From VRUE01 sp963753245 (GTDB lineage: Bacteria > Actinomycetota > Thermoleophilia > Solirubrobacterales > 70-9), in contig CAVWBK010000002.1 in assembly GCA_963753245.1 (NCBI GenBank), positions 868,001 through 932,000 on the forward strand: a DNA stretch of 64,000 nt, given 5' to 3'. This document shows, in pieces, positions 18,142-27,808 of this stretch. Numbering within the stretch: position 1 is the stretch's first letter; every line of letters starts with the position of its first letter. The notes beneath the pieces are model-generated. The model was not told the origin of the DNA, did no database searches, and was given only the letters and a program-made list of their open reading frames with translations. The translations under genes and the position numbers were made by a program.

Positions 18142-20751
18142 CTAGCCCAGCTCGTCGAGTTCGGCCCGGTAGCGCTCGAGCTTGCCGCGCTCCTCCTCGA
18201 CCACCTCGGTGGGGGCCTTCGCCACGAAGCCCTCGTTGGCGAGCTTTCGCTGACCGCGCTCGACCTCGGCGCGGAGCTGCTCGCGGCGCTTTTGCAGGCG
18301 CGCCGTGACGGCGTCGGCGTCGATCTCCTCCGAGCCCAGCACCTTGATCGGACCGATCGCGGCGATCGGTTCGCCGTCTCGCCCCGGGGAGCTTGTGGTG
18401 AGGAACTCAAACCGCGAGAGGCGGCTGACGAACTCCTGCGGCGCGATGCCGTCCACGCGGGCGAGAAGAGTGCTCGCGACCGGGACATCAACCAGGTCGC
18501 GCCAGGCCCGTAGGCGTCGAGTCAGCTCGATCCCCTCCGCAACATCGCGCTCAGCATCCTCGTCGCGAAGCGCCCCGATCGGCTCGGGGAAGGGGTGCAC
18601 GACAAGGTGCCCGCGCCGGGCCGGGTGATGGGACCAGACCTCCTCGGTGACGAAGGGCATGATCGGGTGCAGGAGGGCGAGCACCCGCTCCAGGACCCAG
18701 AGCAGGATCGTCGAGACCTCGGGCTCGCCGTCATAGAGCCGCGGCTTGACCATCTCCAGGTACCAGTCACAGAGCTCAGACCAAAAGAACGAGTAGGCCT
18801 CCTGGGCGGCATGGGCGAAGTCATACTCCTCCAGCTTGGTGCTCACCGAGGCGATCGTCTGCTCAAGCCGCGAGAGGATCCAGCGGTCCTCAACATGCGC
18901 GGCGTCGGCGATAGGCGCCGGAAGCGGATCCCAGCCACCGGCCCCGAGCCGATCGGGTCCGGGTTCGCAGTTCAGCAGGATCAGGCGACTGGCATTGAAG
19001 AGCTTATTGGCCAGATCGCGCCCCTGCTCTACCTTCGCGTCTGAGTAGCGCACGTCCTGGGTCGAGGACATCGCCAGCAGACCAAATCGAAGGGCGTCGG
19101 CGCCGTGCACATCGATCTCCTCCAGAGGGTCGATTCCGGTGCCGAGGCTCTTTGACATCCGCCGACCGTCACGGGCCTGGATCACGGCATGGACGTAAAC
19201 GTCGCGGAAGGGGACCTCGCCTGGGAACTCAAGGCCAGTCATGATCATCCGCGCGACCCAGAGAAAAAGGATCTCGCGCGCCGTGGTCAGAAAGCTGGTT
19301 GGGTAAAAGGCGCGCAGCTCCGGCGTCTCCTCGGGCCAGCCGAGCGTCGCGAAGGGCCAGATTGCCGAGCTGAACCATGTGTCAAGGACATCGTCCTCCT
19401 GGCGCAGCTCTCCACCACACTTGGCGCAGGCCTCCGGTGAGTCCTCGGCCACGTAGACCTCCTCGCACGCATCGCAGTACCAGACCGGAATCCGGTGTCC
19501 CCACCAGAGCTGGCGCGAAATGCACCAGGGGCGAATCTCCTGCATCCAGTCCAGGTAGACCCTCTTCCACTGTCGCGGGGTGATTCGCACCTGATCGGCG
19601 CGGACCGCCTCGATCGCGGGCTGAGCCAACTCGTCCATGCGACAGAACCACTGCAGCGAGATCAGTGGCTCGATCCGCTCGCCGGAGCGATGCGAGAAGG
19701 GAACCGAGTGCACGTAGGGCGCCTCGGCGCGCAGCCGTCCCTGCGCGCGTAGGGCGGCGACGACGGCGAGACCCGCCTCGGCTGCGGTCAGACCGGCAAA
19801 TCCCTCCCCCGCCGCCTCATTCATGCGCCCGTCGGGACCGATCACTACGATCTCCTCGAGGCCGTGGCGACGGCCGATCTCAAAGTCGTTGGGGTCATGG
19901 CCGGGGGTGATCTTCAAGACACCCGTGCCGAACTCGGGGTCGACGTGCTCGTCGGCGATAATCGGCAGCCGCCGCCCGACCAGGGGCAAGACCACCTGCT
20001 CGCCAACTAGCTCGGCGTAGCGCTCGTCCCTTGGGTTGACCGCAACGGCGGAGTCGGCGAGCATCGTTTCCGGCCGCACGGTGGCCACGGTCAGCACCCG
20101 CTCGCCGTCCTCGAGCGGGTAATCAATCGAGTAGAGGACATCCTCGACCTCGCGATTCTCGACCTCCAGATCGGAAATCGCCGAGTGCGAGCCGGGATCC
20201 CAGTTCACCATGTAGTTGTCGCGGTAAATGTAGCCCTTGTCGTAGAGCTGCTTAAAGACGCGGTAGACCGCCCGCACGTAACCCTGATCGAGGGTGAATC
20301 GCTCGCGCTCGTAATCGCAGGAGGCGCCGAGGCGCTTGTACTGCTCGACGATCCGCGATCCGTACTCCTCTTTCCAGGCCCAGACTCGCTCGACGAAGGC
20401 CTCCCGCCCCAGCTCCTGACGGCTCTTGCCTTCGGCGCGGAGCTCTTTCTCGACCACGGCCTGGGTCGCGATCCCGGCGTGATCGGTGCCCAGGGTCCAG
20501 AGCGTATTGCGCCCGCGCATGCGGTTCATCCGCACCAGCGCGTCCTGCATCGAGCCGTTCAGCGCGTGGCCCATGTGCAGGGCTCCGGTCACATTCGGTG
20601 GCGGTATCGCGACCGAGAAATTATCTTCGGCGCTGCCCTCGGCCAAGGGGTGGAAGTAGCCCGCCTCGATCCACTCGGCGAAAATGCGCCGCTCGACCTC
20701 GGCGGGGTCGTAGCGAGTCTTGTCCTGCAATCCCTTGTTGAGCTCTGCCAT
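18142..20751 (-). CDS. valS: Valyl-tRNA synthetase
   Basis: Charges tRNA-Val. The 869-residue class I enzyme has the HIGH-type motif in PPNVTGALHMGHALN (about residue 50), an editing domain, the KMSKS motif as RRMSKSLGTGI (near 530), an anticodon-binding domain, and a C-terminal coiled-coil arm (about 800-869). The Asp in the post-HIGH TDHAGIATQ segment is present, as in ValS. It lies between clpX and folC on the same strand. Confidence 0.97.
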   Translation of the reverse strand: MAELNKGLQDKTRYDPAEVERRIFAEWIEAGYFHPLAEGSAEDNFSVAIPPPNVTGALHMGHALNGSMQDALVRMNRMRGRNTLWTLGTDHAGIATQAVVEKELRAEGKSRQELGREAFVERVWAWKEEYGSRIVEQYKRLGASCDYERERFTLDQGYVRAVYRVFKQLYDKGYIYRDNYMVNWDPGSHSAISDLEVENREVEDVLYSIDYPLEDGERVLTVATVRPETMLADSAVAVNPRDERYAELVGEQVVLPLVGRRLPIIADEHVDPEFGTGVLKITPGHDPNDFEIGRRHGLEEIVVIGPDGRMNEAAGEGFAGLTAAEAGLAVVAALRAQGRLRAEAPYVHSVPFSHRSGERIEPLISLQWFCRMDELAQPAIEAVRADQVRITPRQWKRVYLDWMQEIRPWCISRQLWWGHRIPVWYCDACEEVYVAEDSPEACAKCGGELRQEDDVLDTWFSSAIWPFATLGWPEETPELRAFYPTSFLTTAREILFLWVARMIMTGLEFPGEVPFRDVYVHAVIQARDGRRMSKSLGTGIDPLEEIDVHGADALRFGLLAMSSTQDVRYSDAKVEQGRDLANKLFNASRLILLNCEPGPDRLGAGGWDPLPAPIADAAHVEDRWILSRLEQTIASVSTKLEEYDFAHAAQEAYSFFWSELCDWYLEMVKPRLYDGEPEVSTILLWVLERVLALLHPIMPFVTEEVWSHHPARRGHLVVHPFPEPIGALRDEDAERDVAEGIELTRRLRAWRDLVDVPVASTLLARVDGIAPQEFVSRLSRFEFLTTSSPGRDGEPIAAIGPIKVLGSEEIDADAVTARLQKRREQLRAEVERGQRKLANEGFVAKAPTEVVEEERGKLERYRAELDELG

Positions 20752-20788
20752 CGAGGGCGCGAGTCTACGCGCCGCTTCGCTGCGCTAG

Positions 20789-20806
20789 GCGCGACTGATG
20801 GTCGCG

Positions 20807-20807
<1 letters not shown>
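20789..20807 (-). terminator. Hairpin at the clpX stop codon (possible attenuator or weak terminator)
   Basis: A 7-bp perfect stem (GCGCGAC / GTCGCGC) with a 5-base loop lies immediately after the clpX stop and before valS. There is no U-tract on the minus strand, so it is not a classical intrinsic terminator; it may stabilise the clpX message end or partly separate the two genes. Confidence 0.35.
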
Positions 20808-22096
<1,289 letters not shown>

Positions 22097-22254
22097 GGCG
22101 GAATCTCCTCCTTGCGGGCGGTGGTGGCCTTTCCGGCGTCGCGCCCTTAGCTTAATCGCAGCGCCGTGCCGGCCGGGATCTGTGGTGGGGTCGTCTACGT
22201 CACCGGCGCCGACGTCCCTGCCCGTGGGAAACAAGTCTCGCCTACCCTTGCCCT

Positions 22255-22704
22255 ATGGGGCTGCGCACCGAGCCGATCAGCGCCGCGCATTTTGAGGCAT
22301 TGCTGCCGATGATCGCCGCCTATCAGCGCTTCTACGAGGTCGCGGAGATCGACACCGAGCGCAACCGGCGGTTCTTTAGCCGCTTCCTAGCGCCGAGCGA
22401 GGACGGTCTGCTGCTCGGTGCCTGGCGCGAGGAGCAACTGCTGGGCTACGCCTGTCTGTACTGGCACTTCACGTCGCTGGCGGCGGCCGAGACGGTCCTG
22501 ATGAACGACCTCTACGTCGACGCCCGCGCGCGGGGGCAGGGGGTCGGTCGCGCCCTGATCGAGGCGAGCCGCGCGGTCGCCCGCCAGCGCGGGGCCCACC
22601 ACCTGCAGTGGTCGACCGCGCCCGAGAACGCCACCGCCCAGCGCCTCTATGACTCGACCGGCGCCGCGCGTTCGAGCTGGATCGAGTATGAGCTGGAACC
22701 CTGA
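22255..22704 (+). CDS. GNAT-family N-acetyltransferase
   Basis: A 149-residue acetyl-CoA-dependent acetyltransferase of unknown substrate. The acetyl-CoA-binding motif A is VDARARGQGVGRALIEASR (about residues 88-106). It is followed by a C-terminal AQRLYDSTGA segment typical of GNAT enzymes. It is divergent from clpX and overlaps the next acetyltransferase gene, suggesting a two-gene operon. Confidence 0.85.
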   Translation: MGLRTEPISAAHFEALLPMIAAYQRFYEVAEIDTERNRRFFSRFLAPSEDGLLLGAWREEQLLGYACLYWHFTSLAAAETVLMNDLYVDARARGQGVGRALIEASRAVARQRGAHHLQWSTAPENATAQRLYDSTGAARSSWIEYELEP

Positions 22705-23218
22705 GGAGCGCGCTCCGGCCCCCTCGCAGCTGGCCAAGAATCAGCCGCACGAAATCGGGCTCGCGGCCGCAGCTCGCGAGGACCCCGTGATCCTCAGTCT
22801 CTACGCCGATCTCCTGCGCGAGGCCGATGGGCCCCTGGGGATCGACCTGAGCGCCGAGATCGAGTCGGGACCGCCGGCCAATCTGGTTCCGCCCGACGGT
22901 CGCCTGCTGCTCGCCCGCGTCAAGGGCGACCCGGCGGGCATGGGCGGGGTTCGCCACCTTGACACCGCGATCGCGGAGGTGAAGAGCATGTATGTCGCCC
23001 CGGTGTACCGGGGCATCGGTCTCGCCCGCAAGCTCCTCGCCGAGCTCGAGCGGATCGCCCGCGAGCGAGGCTGTGAGGCGATCCGTCTCGACACCTCCGA
23101 CTATCTGAGCGCCGCCGTGGCCCTTTACCGAGGCGCCGGGTATCGCGAGGTCGAGGACTACAACGGCAACCCGAGGGCCAACCTCTGGTTCGAACGCCCG
23201 CTCGATCACGCCTGGTGA
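22688..23218 (+). CDS. GNAT-family N-acetyltransferase
   Basis: A 176-residue acetyltransferase. Motif A reads VAPVYRGIGLARKLLAELER, followed by IRLDTSDYLSAAVALYRGAGY, the usual C-terminal strand-turn of the family. The ATG at 22688 overlaps the 3' end of the upstream acetyltransferase by 17 bases; an in-frame alternative exists at 22649. The two genes do not look like recent duplicates outside motif A. Substrate unknown. It is convergent with the M23 peptidase gene. Confidence 0.83.
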   Translation: MSWNPEERAPAPSQLAKNQPHEIGLAAAAREDPVILSLYADLLREADGPLGIDLSAEIESGPPANLVPPDGRLLLARVKGDPAGMGGVRHLDTAIAEVKSMYVAPVYRGIGLARKLLAELERIARERGCEAIRLDTSDYLSAAVALYRGAGYREVEDYNGNPRANLWFERPLDHAW

Positions 23219-23230
23219 CCGAGCTCGGGT

Positions 23231-23722
23231 TCAGCTGTAGCGGTCCCAGCGTCGCAGGGCGGGTTCGGGATTGATCGGGCGCCCGTCGACGTGGATCTCG
23301 AAATGGAGGTGACAACCGACGGTTCGCGCGTTGCCGGTCTTGCCGACAACTCCGACCTGCTCGCCGGTGAAGACCCGTTGGCCGCGAACCACGCTGGGCG
23401 CATGGCGCAGGTGAGCGTAGAAATAGCTGCGGTGTTCGCCTTCGCCGTGGATCAACAGATAGTTGCCATAGAGCACCGGGTCATAGCCGACGCTGCGCAC
23501 CAGGCCGTCGCGCACCGCGACCACGGGCGTGCCGCAGGCGGCGACGATGTCGAAGCCTTCATGGATGCGCCCACCGTCGCGGGGGGCGCCGAAATCCCCG
23601 ATCGGCCCGCGCGTCCCGTGGGGGCCCTGGACCGGGAAGACGTGACCGTAGAAGGGCATGCCTCCGTCGCGGCTTGAGATCTGGGCGGCGGCGGATGGAA
23701 CCGGGACCGCGCACAACAACAA
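23231..23722 (-). CDS. Secreted M23-family (LytM) metallopeptidase
   Basis: Predicted zinc endopeptidase acting on peptidoglycan. The peptidase domain (about residues 50-155) shows the zinc ligands HEGFD (HxGxD-type) and HLHFE (HxH), as well as GNYLLIHG and YAHL. The N-terminus is a short hydrophobic signal-like segment ending PSAAAQ. The first recognised start is TTG at 23722, one of three consecutive TTG codons. A CTG at 23746 would add a basic n-region but overlaps the clpP stop. It lies 20 bases downstream of clpP and is probably co-transcribed with it. Confidence 0.8.
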   Translation of the reverse strand: MLLCAVPVPSAAAQISSRDGGMPFYGHVFPVQGPHGTRGPIGDFGAPRDGGRIHEGFDIVAACGTPVVAVRDGLVRSVGYDPVLYGNYLLIHGEGEHRSYFYAHLRHAPSVVRGQRVFTGEQVGVVGKTGNARTVGCHLHFEIHVDGRPINPEPALRRWDRYS

Positions 23723-23742
23723 GAAGAGGAGCGCCCGGCGCT

Positions 23743-24327
23743 TCAGTGGTGTTCGATGACCCGATCGACGACGCCGTATGCCTTGGCCTCCTCGGCACTC
23801 ATGAAGTAGTCGCGATCGGTGTCGTTGGCGACCTTCTCAAGCGGCTGCTTGGTGTGCTTGGCGAGGATCTCATCGAGGCGCTGGCGGACGTCGATGATCT
23901 CTTTCGCGTGGATCTCGATGTCCGTCGCCTGGCCCTGGAAGCTGGATGAAACCTGGTGGATCAGGATCTTTGAGTTGGGCAGCGACATCCGCTTGCCGTC
24001 GGCTCCGCCGGCCAAAAGCAGCGCTCCCATACTCATCGCTATGCCGACGCAGATCGTCTGCACATCGGGCTTGATGAACTGCATCGTGTCGTAGATCGCC
24101 AGACCGGCGTAGACGGAGCCGCCCGGGGAGTTGACGTAGAGACTGATGTCCTTGTCGGGATCCTCGGACTCAAGATGCAGGAGTTGGGCGACGATCAGGT
24201 TGGCGATGTCCTCGGTGACCGGGGTGCCGAGGAAGACAATCCGCTCGCCGAGCAGGCGCGAGTAGATGTCAAACGCGCGCTCGCCGCGAGAGGTCTGCTC
24301 GACGACCATCGGGACCAGGGGGCTCAT
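23743..24327 (-). CDS. clpP: ATP-dependent Clp protease proteolytic subunit
   Basis: Serine peptidase that forms the tetradecameric chamber used by ClpX. The 194-residue product has the catalytic Ser99 in AMSMGA and His124 in ILIHQ, with the oxyanion stretch NSPGGSVYAG. Only one clpP is seen here, whereas many actinobacteria carry tandem clpP1P2. It follows trigger factor and a GGDEF gene on the same strand and precedes the M23 peptidase gene. Confidence 0.95.
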   Translation of the reverse strand: MSPLVPMVVEQTSRGERAFDIYSRLLGERIVFLGTPVTEDIANLIVAQLLHLESEDPDKDISLYVNSPGGSVYAGLAIYDTMQFIKPDVQTICVGIAMSMGALLLAGGADGKRMSLPNSKILIHQVSSSFQGQATDIEIHAKEIIDVRQRLDEILAKHTKQPLEKVANDTDRDYFMSAEEAKAYGVVDRVIEHH

Positions 24328-24365
24328 GGCCGCGCACTCTATAGAAGGCTTGGTGCGGGCTCCGC

Positions 24366-25283
24366 TCAGGCGGCGGGCGTTGCAAGTGCAGCACCGTTGC
24401 CCCCGGCTGCCTTTGCTTCATACATCGCCCGATCGGCGGCGGCGAGCAGCTCCTGCTCGCCAGGGAGCCCGTACTCGTCAAAGAGCGCGGCGCCGACGCT
24501 GACCCGCAGCCGCATCCCGCGCCCGTCATAGCGCAGTGGCGAATTGCCGAGGGCGTTGATCAGCCGCTCAGCGGCCGCCAGGGCGCCGGCACCCTTGGCC
24601 TCGGGAAGCAGGGCAACGAACTCATCCCCGCCGAGCCGGGCGACGACCGCATCGCTGCCCCGCAGGTTCTCGCCAAGCACCCGCCCGACCTCACAGAGTG
24701 CTTCATCACCCGCCGCATGGCCGAGCAGATCGTTGATCTGCTTGAAGCGGTCGAGATCGATCAGCAACAGTGCCCCGCCGTTGCCATAACGGCGGGTGTA
24801 GGCGAGCTGGCGGCGCAACTCTGACTCGAAATGGCGCCGGTTGTAGAGCCCGGTCAGCGGATCGCGCTGGGAGAGGCGCTCGAGCTCCTGCTCGAGGTGC
24901 TGGCGATCGGCGGCCTCACTAGCCGCGGCTTCAGAGAGCGCAAGCAGGCGTGCCGAGTCCGCCTCAGCCGCCCGGCGAGTGCTCGCCAGGTGACCAACGA
25001 GGCCGCCGACAAAGGGGAAAACGAGCGCCGCAGCGAGGCAGCCCAGAGCTGTGACCGAGACTCCCGCGCTGAGCGCCCAGAGCACCGCCAGCGCGAAGGC
25101 AACCACGCCACCGAGCAGCCCCGCGCGGGCGCCCAGACCGGCGCCGAGTACGACCACCGGCACCACGAAGAGGAGCGCGGCGCCGGCTCCAGGGTCCGCG
25201 CCGAGCAGGCAGAGAACGAAGATCTCAATAAAGAGCGCCGCGGCGACGCCGAGGCAAATCGTCGGTTTCTCCAGCGCGCTCAT
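24366..25283 (-). CDS. Membrane GGDEF-domain protein (putative diguanylate cyclase)
   Basis: Likely makes cyclic di-GMP. The 305-residue product has about four or five membrane helices (residues 7-115), a helical signalling segment, and a GGDEF domain starting RDPLTGLYNRRHFE and carrying the intact catalytic motif ARLGGDEF. An RGSD sequence resembles the inhibitory RxxD site but stands six residues before GGDEF instead of the usual five, so product inhibition is uncertain. ATG at 25283 is chosen because it begins directly at the first hydrophobic helix; the longer open frame upstream lies inside the tig 3' end. It sits between tig and clpP. Confidence 0.85.
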   Translation of the reverse strand: MSALEKPTICLGVAAALFIEIFVLCLLGADPGAGAALLFVVPVVVLGAGLGARAGLLGGVVAFALAVLWALSAGVSVTALGCLAAALVFPFVGGLVGHLASTRRAAEADSARLLALSEAAASEAADRQHLEQELERLSQRDPLTGLYNRRHFESELRRQLAYTRRYGNGGALLLIDLDRFKQINDLLGHAAGDEALCEVGRVLGENLRGSDAVVARLGGDEFVALLPEAKGAGALAAAERLINALGNSPLRYDGRGMRLRVSVGAALFDEYGLPGEQELLAAADRAMYEAKAAGGNGAALATPAA

Positions 25284-25350
25284 GATCGAGGTGCTATCGG
25301 CAGCCTCGCCGTCGCGGCTAAACCCGCGCAATCTTCGGCTCAACTCAGGG

Positions 25351-26736
25351 CTACTCGCCGTCGTCGGGGGTCCAGAGGCCACCCGCCGCCTGGCGCTCCT
25401 TCTCGGGCGTCCAGATTTGCTCGCGAGCCTCGGCCTGACCGAGCGGTATCGCGATCGCCGCCTCTGCGACCAGATCGATCGCCTTGCGCACGCGGATGTC
25501 GTCGCGGACCATTCCCTCGCGGCCCTCCTTGCGCAATCGCTCGAGCAACTTCTCGGGACTGGTGCGCTCGTGTTCGGCTGTGTGTGCGAGCGCCTCCACC
25601 ATCTCCTCGTCAGAAACCTCGATCTCCTCCGCCGCGGCAATCGCGGCGAGCACCGCTTCGCGCTTCAGCTCACGTTCAGCGTCGGGCTGCGTTTCCGCGA
25701 GCAGCTCCTCGCGCGATTTACCCTGCATCTGGAAGTAGGCAGCCGGATCCATGCCACGCGAGGCGAGCTGGCGCTCGAGCCGATCGAGACGCTCCTCGGC
25801 GCGCGCCTGGCCGAGCGTCTCGGGTAGCTCCAGCCGCGCCGCGTCGACCGCGGCATCGATCGCGGCGACCCGGAAGTCTTGCTCGATCCGCTCCCCGACG
25901 ACCTCTAGGAGTTTCTCGCCGATGTCGGCGCGCAGCTCCTGCAGGGCGTCGAACTCAGAGGCCTCTGAGGCGAAATCGTCGTCAAGCTCGGGCAGGATCT
26001 TCTCGCGGACCTCCTTGACCTTGACTTCGAAGGTGGCCTGCTCCCCGGCGAGCTGCTCGGCCTGGTAATCATCGGGGAAGGTGACCTCGATTCTGCGCTC
26101 GTCCCCCTCCCCGGCCCCGATCAACTGCTGCTCGAAGCCCTCGATAAGGCGGCCGCCGCCGAGCTCGAGCAGGTAGTCGGTCGCGCTGCCGCCCTCGAAG
26201 GCCTTGCCATCGACGAAGCCCTCGAAGTCGATCAAAAGCGCGTCGCCTTCGGCGGCCGCTCGCGGGACCGGTTCGAGCCTGGCGAAGCTCTCGCGGATCC
26301 GCTCGACCTCACGGTCGACGAGCTCCTCGGGAACCTCCGGCTCGGCCCTGCCGACCTCGAGCCCCTTGTAGTCGCCAAGCTCGGCGTCGGGGCGGACCGC
26401 GATCTCGAATTTGAACTCAAGCGGTTCGCCTTCCTCGGTGGGCGTGGAAACAACCTCGACGCTGGGGTCGCCGATCGGGCTGATCCCCGAGCCGAGCAGA
26501 GCGCGTTCATACCAATCCGGCAGCGAATCGCGGATCGCCTCCTCTAGCACCGCGCCAAAACCGAGCCGCTGAATCACCAGCGAGGGCGGCGCCTTTCCCT
26601 TGCGGAAACCGGGCAGGCGCATTTCCCGCGCGAGGCCTCGTGCGGCACGGTTGATGCCTTTCTCGACGTCCTCTGAAGGGACCTCAACCTCGACCCGAAC
26701 ACGGGAGTCGGGAAGCTCTGTGACGCTTGTCTGCAT
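25351..26736 (-). CDS. tig: Trigger factor (ribosome-associated chaperone/prolyl isomerase)
   Basis: Binds the ribosome exit tunnel and folds nascent chains. The 461-residue product has the N-terminal ribosome-binding domain with signature GFRKGKAPPSLV near residue 43, an FKBP-like isomerase domain (about 160-245, LIDFEGFVDGKAFEGG), and a helical C-terminal substrate cradle. The downstream GGDEF and clpP genes on the same strand match the frequent tig-clpP association. The gene is complete. Confidence 0.95.
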   Translation of the reverse strand: MQTSVTELPDSRVRVEVEVPSEDVEKGINRAARGLAREMRLPGFRKGKAPPSLVIQRLGFGAVLEEAIRDSLPDWYERALLGSGISPIGDPSVEVVSTPTEEGEPLEFKFEIAVRPDAELGDYKGLEVGRAEPEVPEELVDREVERIRESFARLEPVPRAAAEGDALLIDFEGFVDGKAFEGGSATDYLLELGGGRLIEGFEQQLIGAGEGDERRIEVTFPDDYQAEQLAGEQATFEVKVKEVREKILPELDDDFASEASEFDALQELRADIGEKLLEVVGERIEQDFRVAAIDAAVDAARLELPETLGQARAEERLDRLERQLASRGMDPAAYFQMQGKSREELLAETQPDAERELKREAVLAAIAAAEEIEVSDEEMVEALAHTAEHERTSPEKLLERLRKEGREGMVRDDIRVRKAIDLVAEAAIAIPLGQAEAREQIWTPEKERQAAGGLWTPDDGE

Positions 26737-26768
26737 CTGACTCTGACCCTAGAGGAATACAGGCGCGG

Positions 26769-26876
26769 CTATCCGCGCCGCAGCAGGCCCCGGCGCAAGG
26801 CGACCGCGAAGTCGATCGCAAAGGCGAAACCGCGACCCAGAGATCCGGTCACCAGCCAGGCCCTGGCCCTATCCAC
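26769..26876 (-). CDS. Candidate 35-residue protein overlapping the ctaG stop
   Basis: A GTG at 26876 sits within GTGGATAG, where TAG is the ctaG stop, giving an 8-base overlap suited to re-initiation. The frame runs to TAG at 26769-26771 and encodes a basic, amphipathic product (VDRARAWLVTGSLGRG at the start, ending in an Arg/Leu-rich tail). No known domain. Support is limited to position, frame and composition; it may be only 3' untranslated sequence. Confidence 0.35.
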   Translation of the reverse strand: MDRARAWLVTGSLGRGFAFAIDFAVALRRGLLRRG

Positions 26877-27786
26877 GGCCGACACCGCCAGCCACCGTCT
26901 CCCCGGACAGGATCCGCTGTTCAATTCGAGCTCCGTGGCCGGCGGCGACGGCGCGCTGAGCGCGGCGCTCGTCGAGTTCGACTCCATGATCGTGGGCGAG
27001 GTCGAGGAGGTGCTGCTTCTCGATCCCCTGCTTGGCAACTTCGAGGAAAACCCAGGCGAGCACCCCGAGCGCGACGAAGGTCCCCTCGACCATCATGATC
27101 ACCCCGGCGGTGCTCTGGTCGGTCAGCGGCGCAATCTTCCAGTGCTGCTCACCGGCGGCATAGATCGGGTAGAGCACCGTGCCCGACCACATCAGGATGT
27201 TGCCCAGCACCGCGCTAGTGAAACGCACGGCGAAGACATAGGCGATCTTCCAGCCAGCGCCGAACCAGTCGGGCTTGGGCAGAGGCCCAAACAGCGGCAT
27301 CCACATCAGGCAGCCGAAGAAGACGAAGCTGGTGTGCTCGAGGGCGTGGATCGGGGCCGTGCCGTAGGCCGCGTCATAGATCGGCGGCACGTGCCAGAGG
27401 TAGAAGTTCAGAGCCCAAAGCGGGAAGGCGACAAGCGGGTGGGCGAGGATCTCGAGCCGCTGGAAGAAACGGATCGCCAGCACCGGCTGCAGCAGCGAGC
27501 GGGTCAGGCCGAGAACCATCAGCAGGGTCGCGATATCGCCGAGCAGCAGGTGCTCGACCATGTGGGCGAGGACGAGTTCGTCGGCAATCTTCGCGACTGG
27601 ACTAAAGAGCGCGACCGAGATCGTGAGAAGCCCGGCTCCAAAGCAGAGCTGGCGCCAGAGCGCCACCGGGCGCCCGTCCCAGGAGAGCGTTCTCGCTCGA
27701 CCCCAGTAGAGGACCGCCGCGAGGGTGATCGGTATGACCATGATCGGCACGAAGGACCCGGTGACGTGCGCGGCGGGGGTGCTCAC
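26869..27786 (-). CDS. ctaG: CtaG-like cytochrome c oxidase assembly protein (caa3 type)
   Basis: Polytopic membrane protein implicated in copper delivery or assembly of caa3-type cytochrome oxidase. The 305-residue product has about seven membrane helices and conserved histidines in LAHMVEHLLLGD, LWHVPP and HALEHTSFV, as in the Caa3_CtaG family. A charged C-terminal tail follows. It starts with GTG at 27786, divergent from the GH15 gene. No oxidase subunit genes are in the window. Confidence 0.88.
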   Translation of the reverse strand: MSTPAAHVTGSFVPIMVIPITLAAVLYWGRARTLSWDGRPVALWRQLCFGAGLLTISVALFSPVAKIADELVLAHMVEHLLLGDIATLLMVLGLTRSLLQPVLAIRFFQRLEILAHPLVAFPLWALNFYLWHVPPIYDAAYGTAPIHALEHTSFVFFGCLMWMPLFGPLPKPDWFGAGWKIAYVFAVRFTSAVLGNILMWSGTVLYPIYAAGEQHWKIAPLTDQSTAGVIMMVEGTFVALGVLAWVFLEVAKQGIEKQHLLDLAHDHGVELDERRAQRAVAAGHGARIEQRILSGETVAGGVGRG

Positions 27787-27808
27787 GGTGGTAGCTTGGC
27801 AGCCGATC

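Noticed and set aside
22097..22234. N-terminal extension of clpX to an upstream start
   Set aside because: A strong ribosome-binding site and GTG at 22096 give a normal ClpX; the extension is not protein-like.
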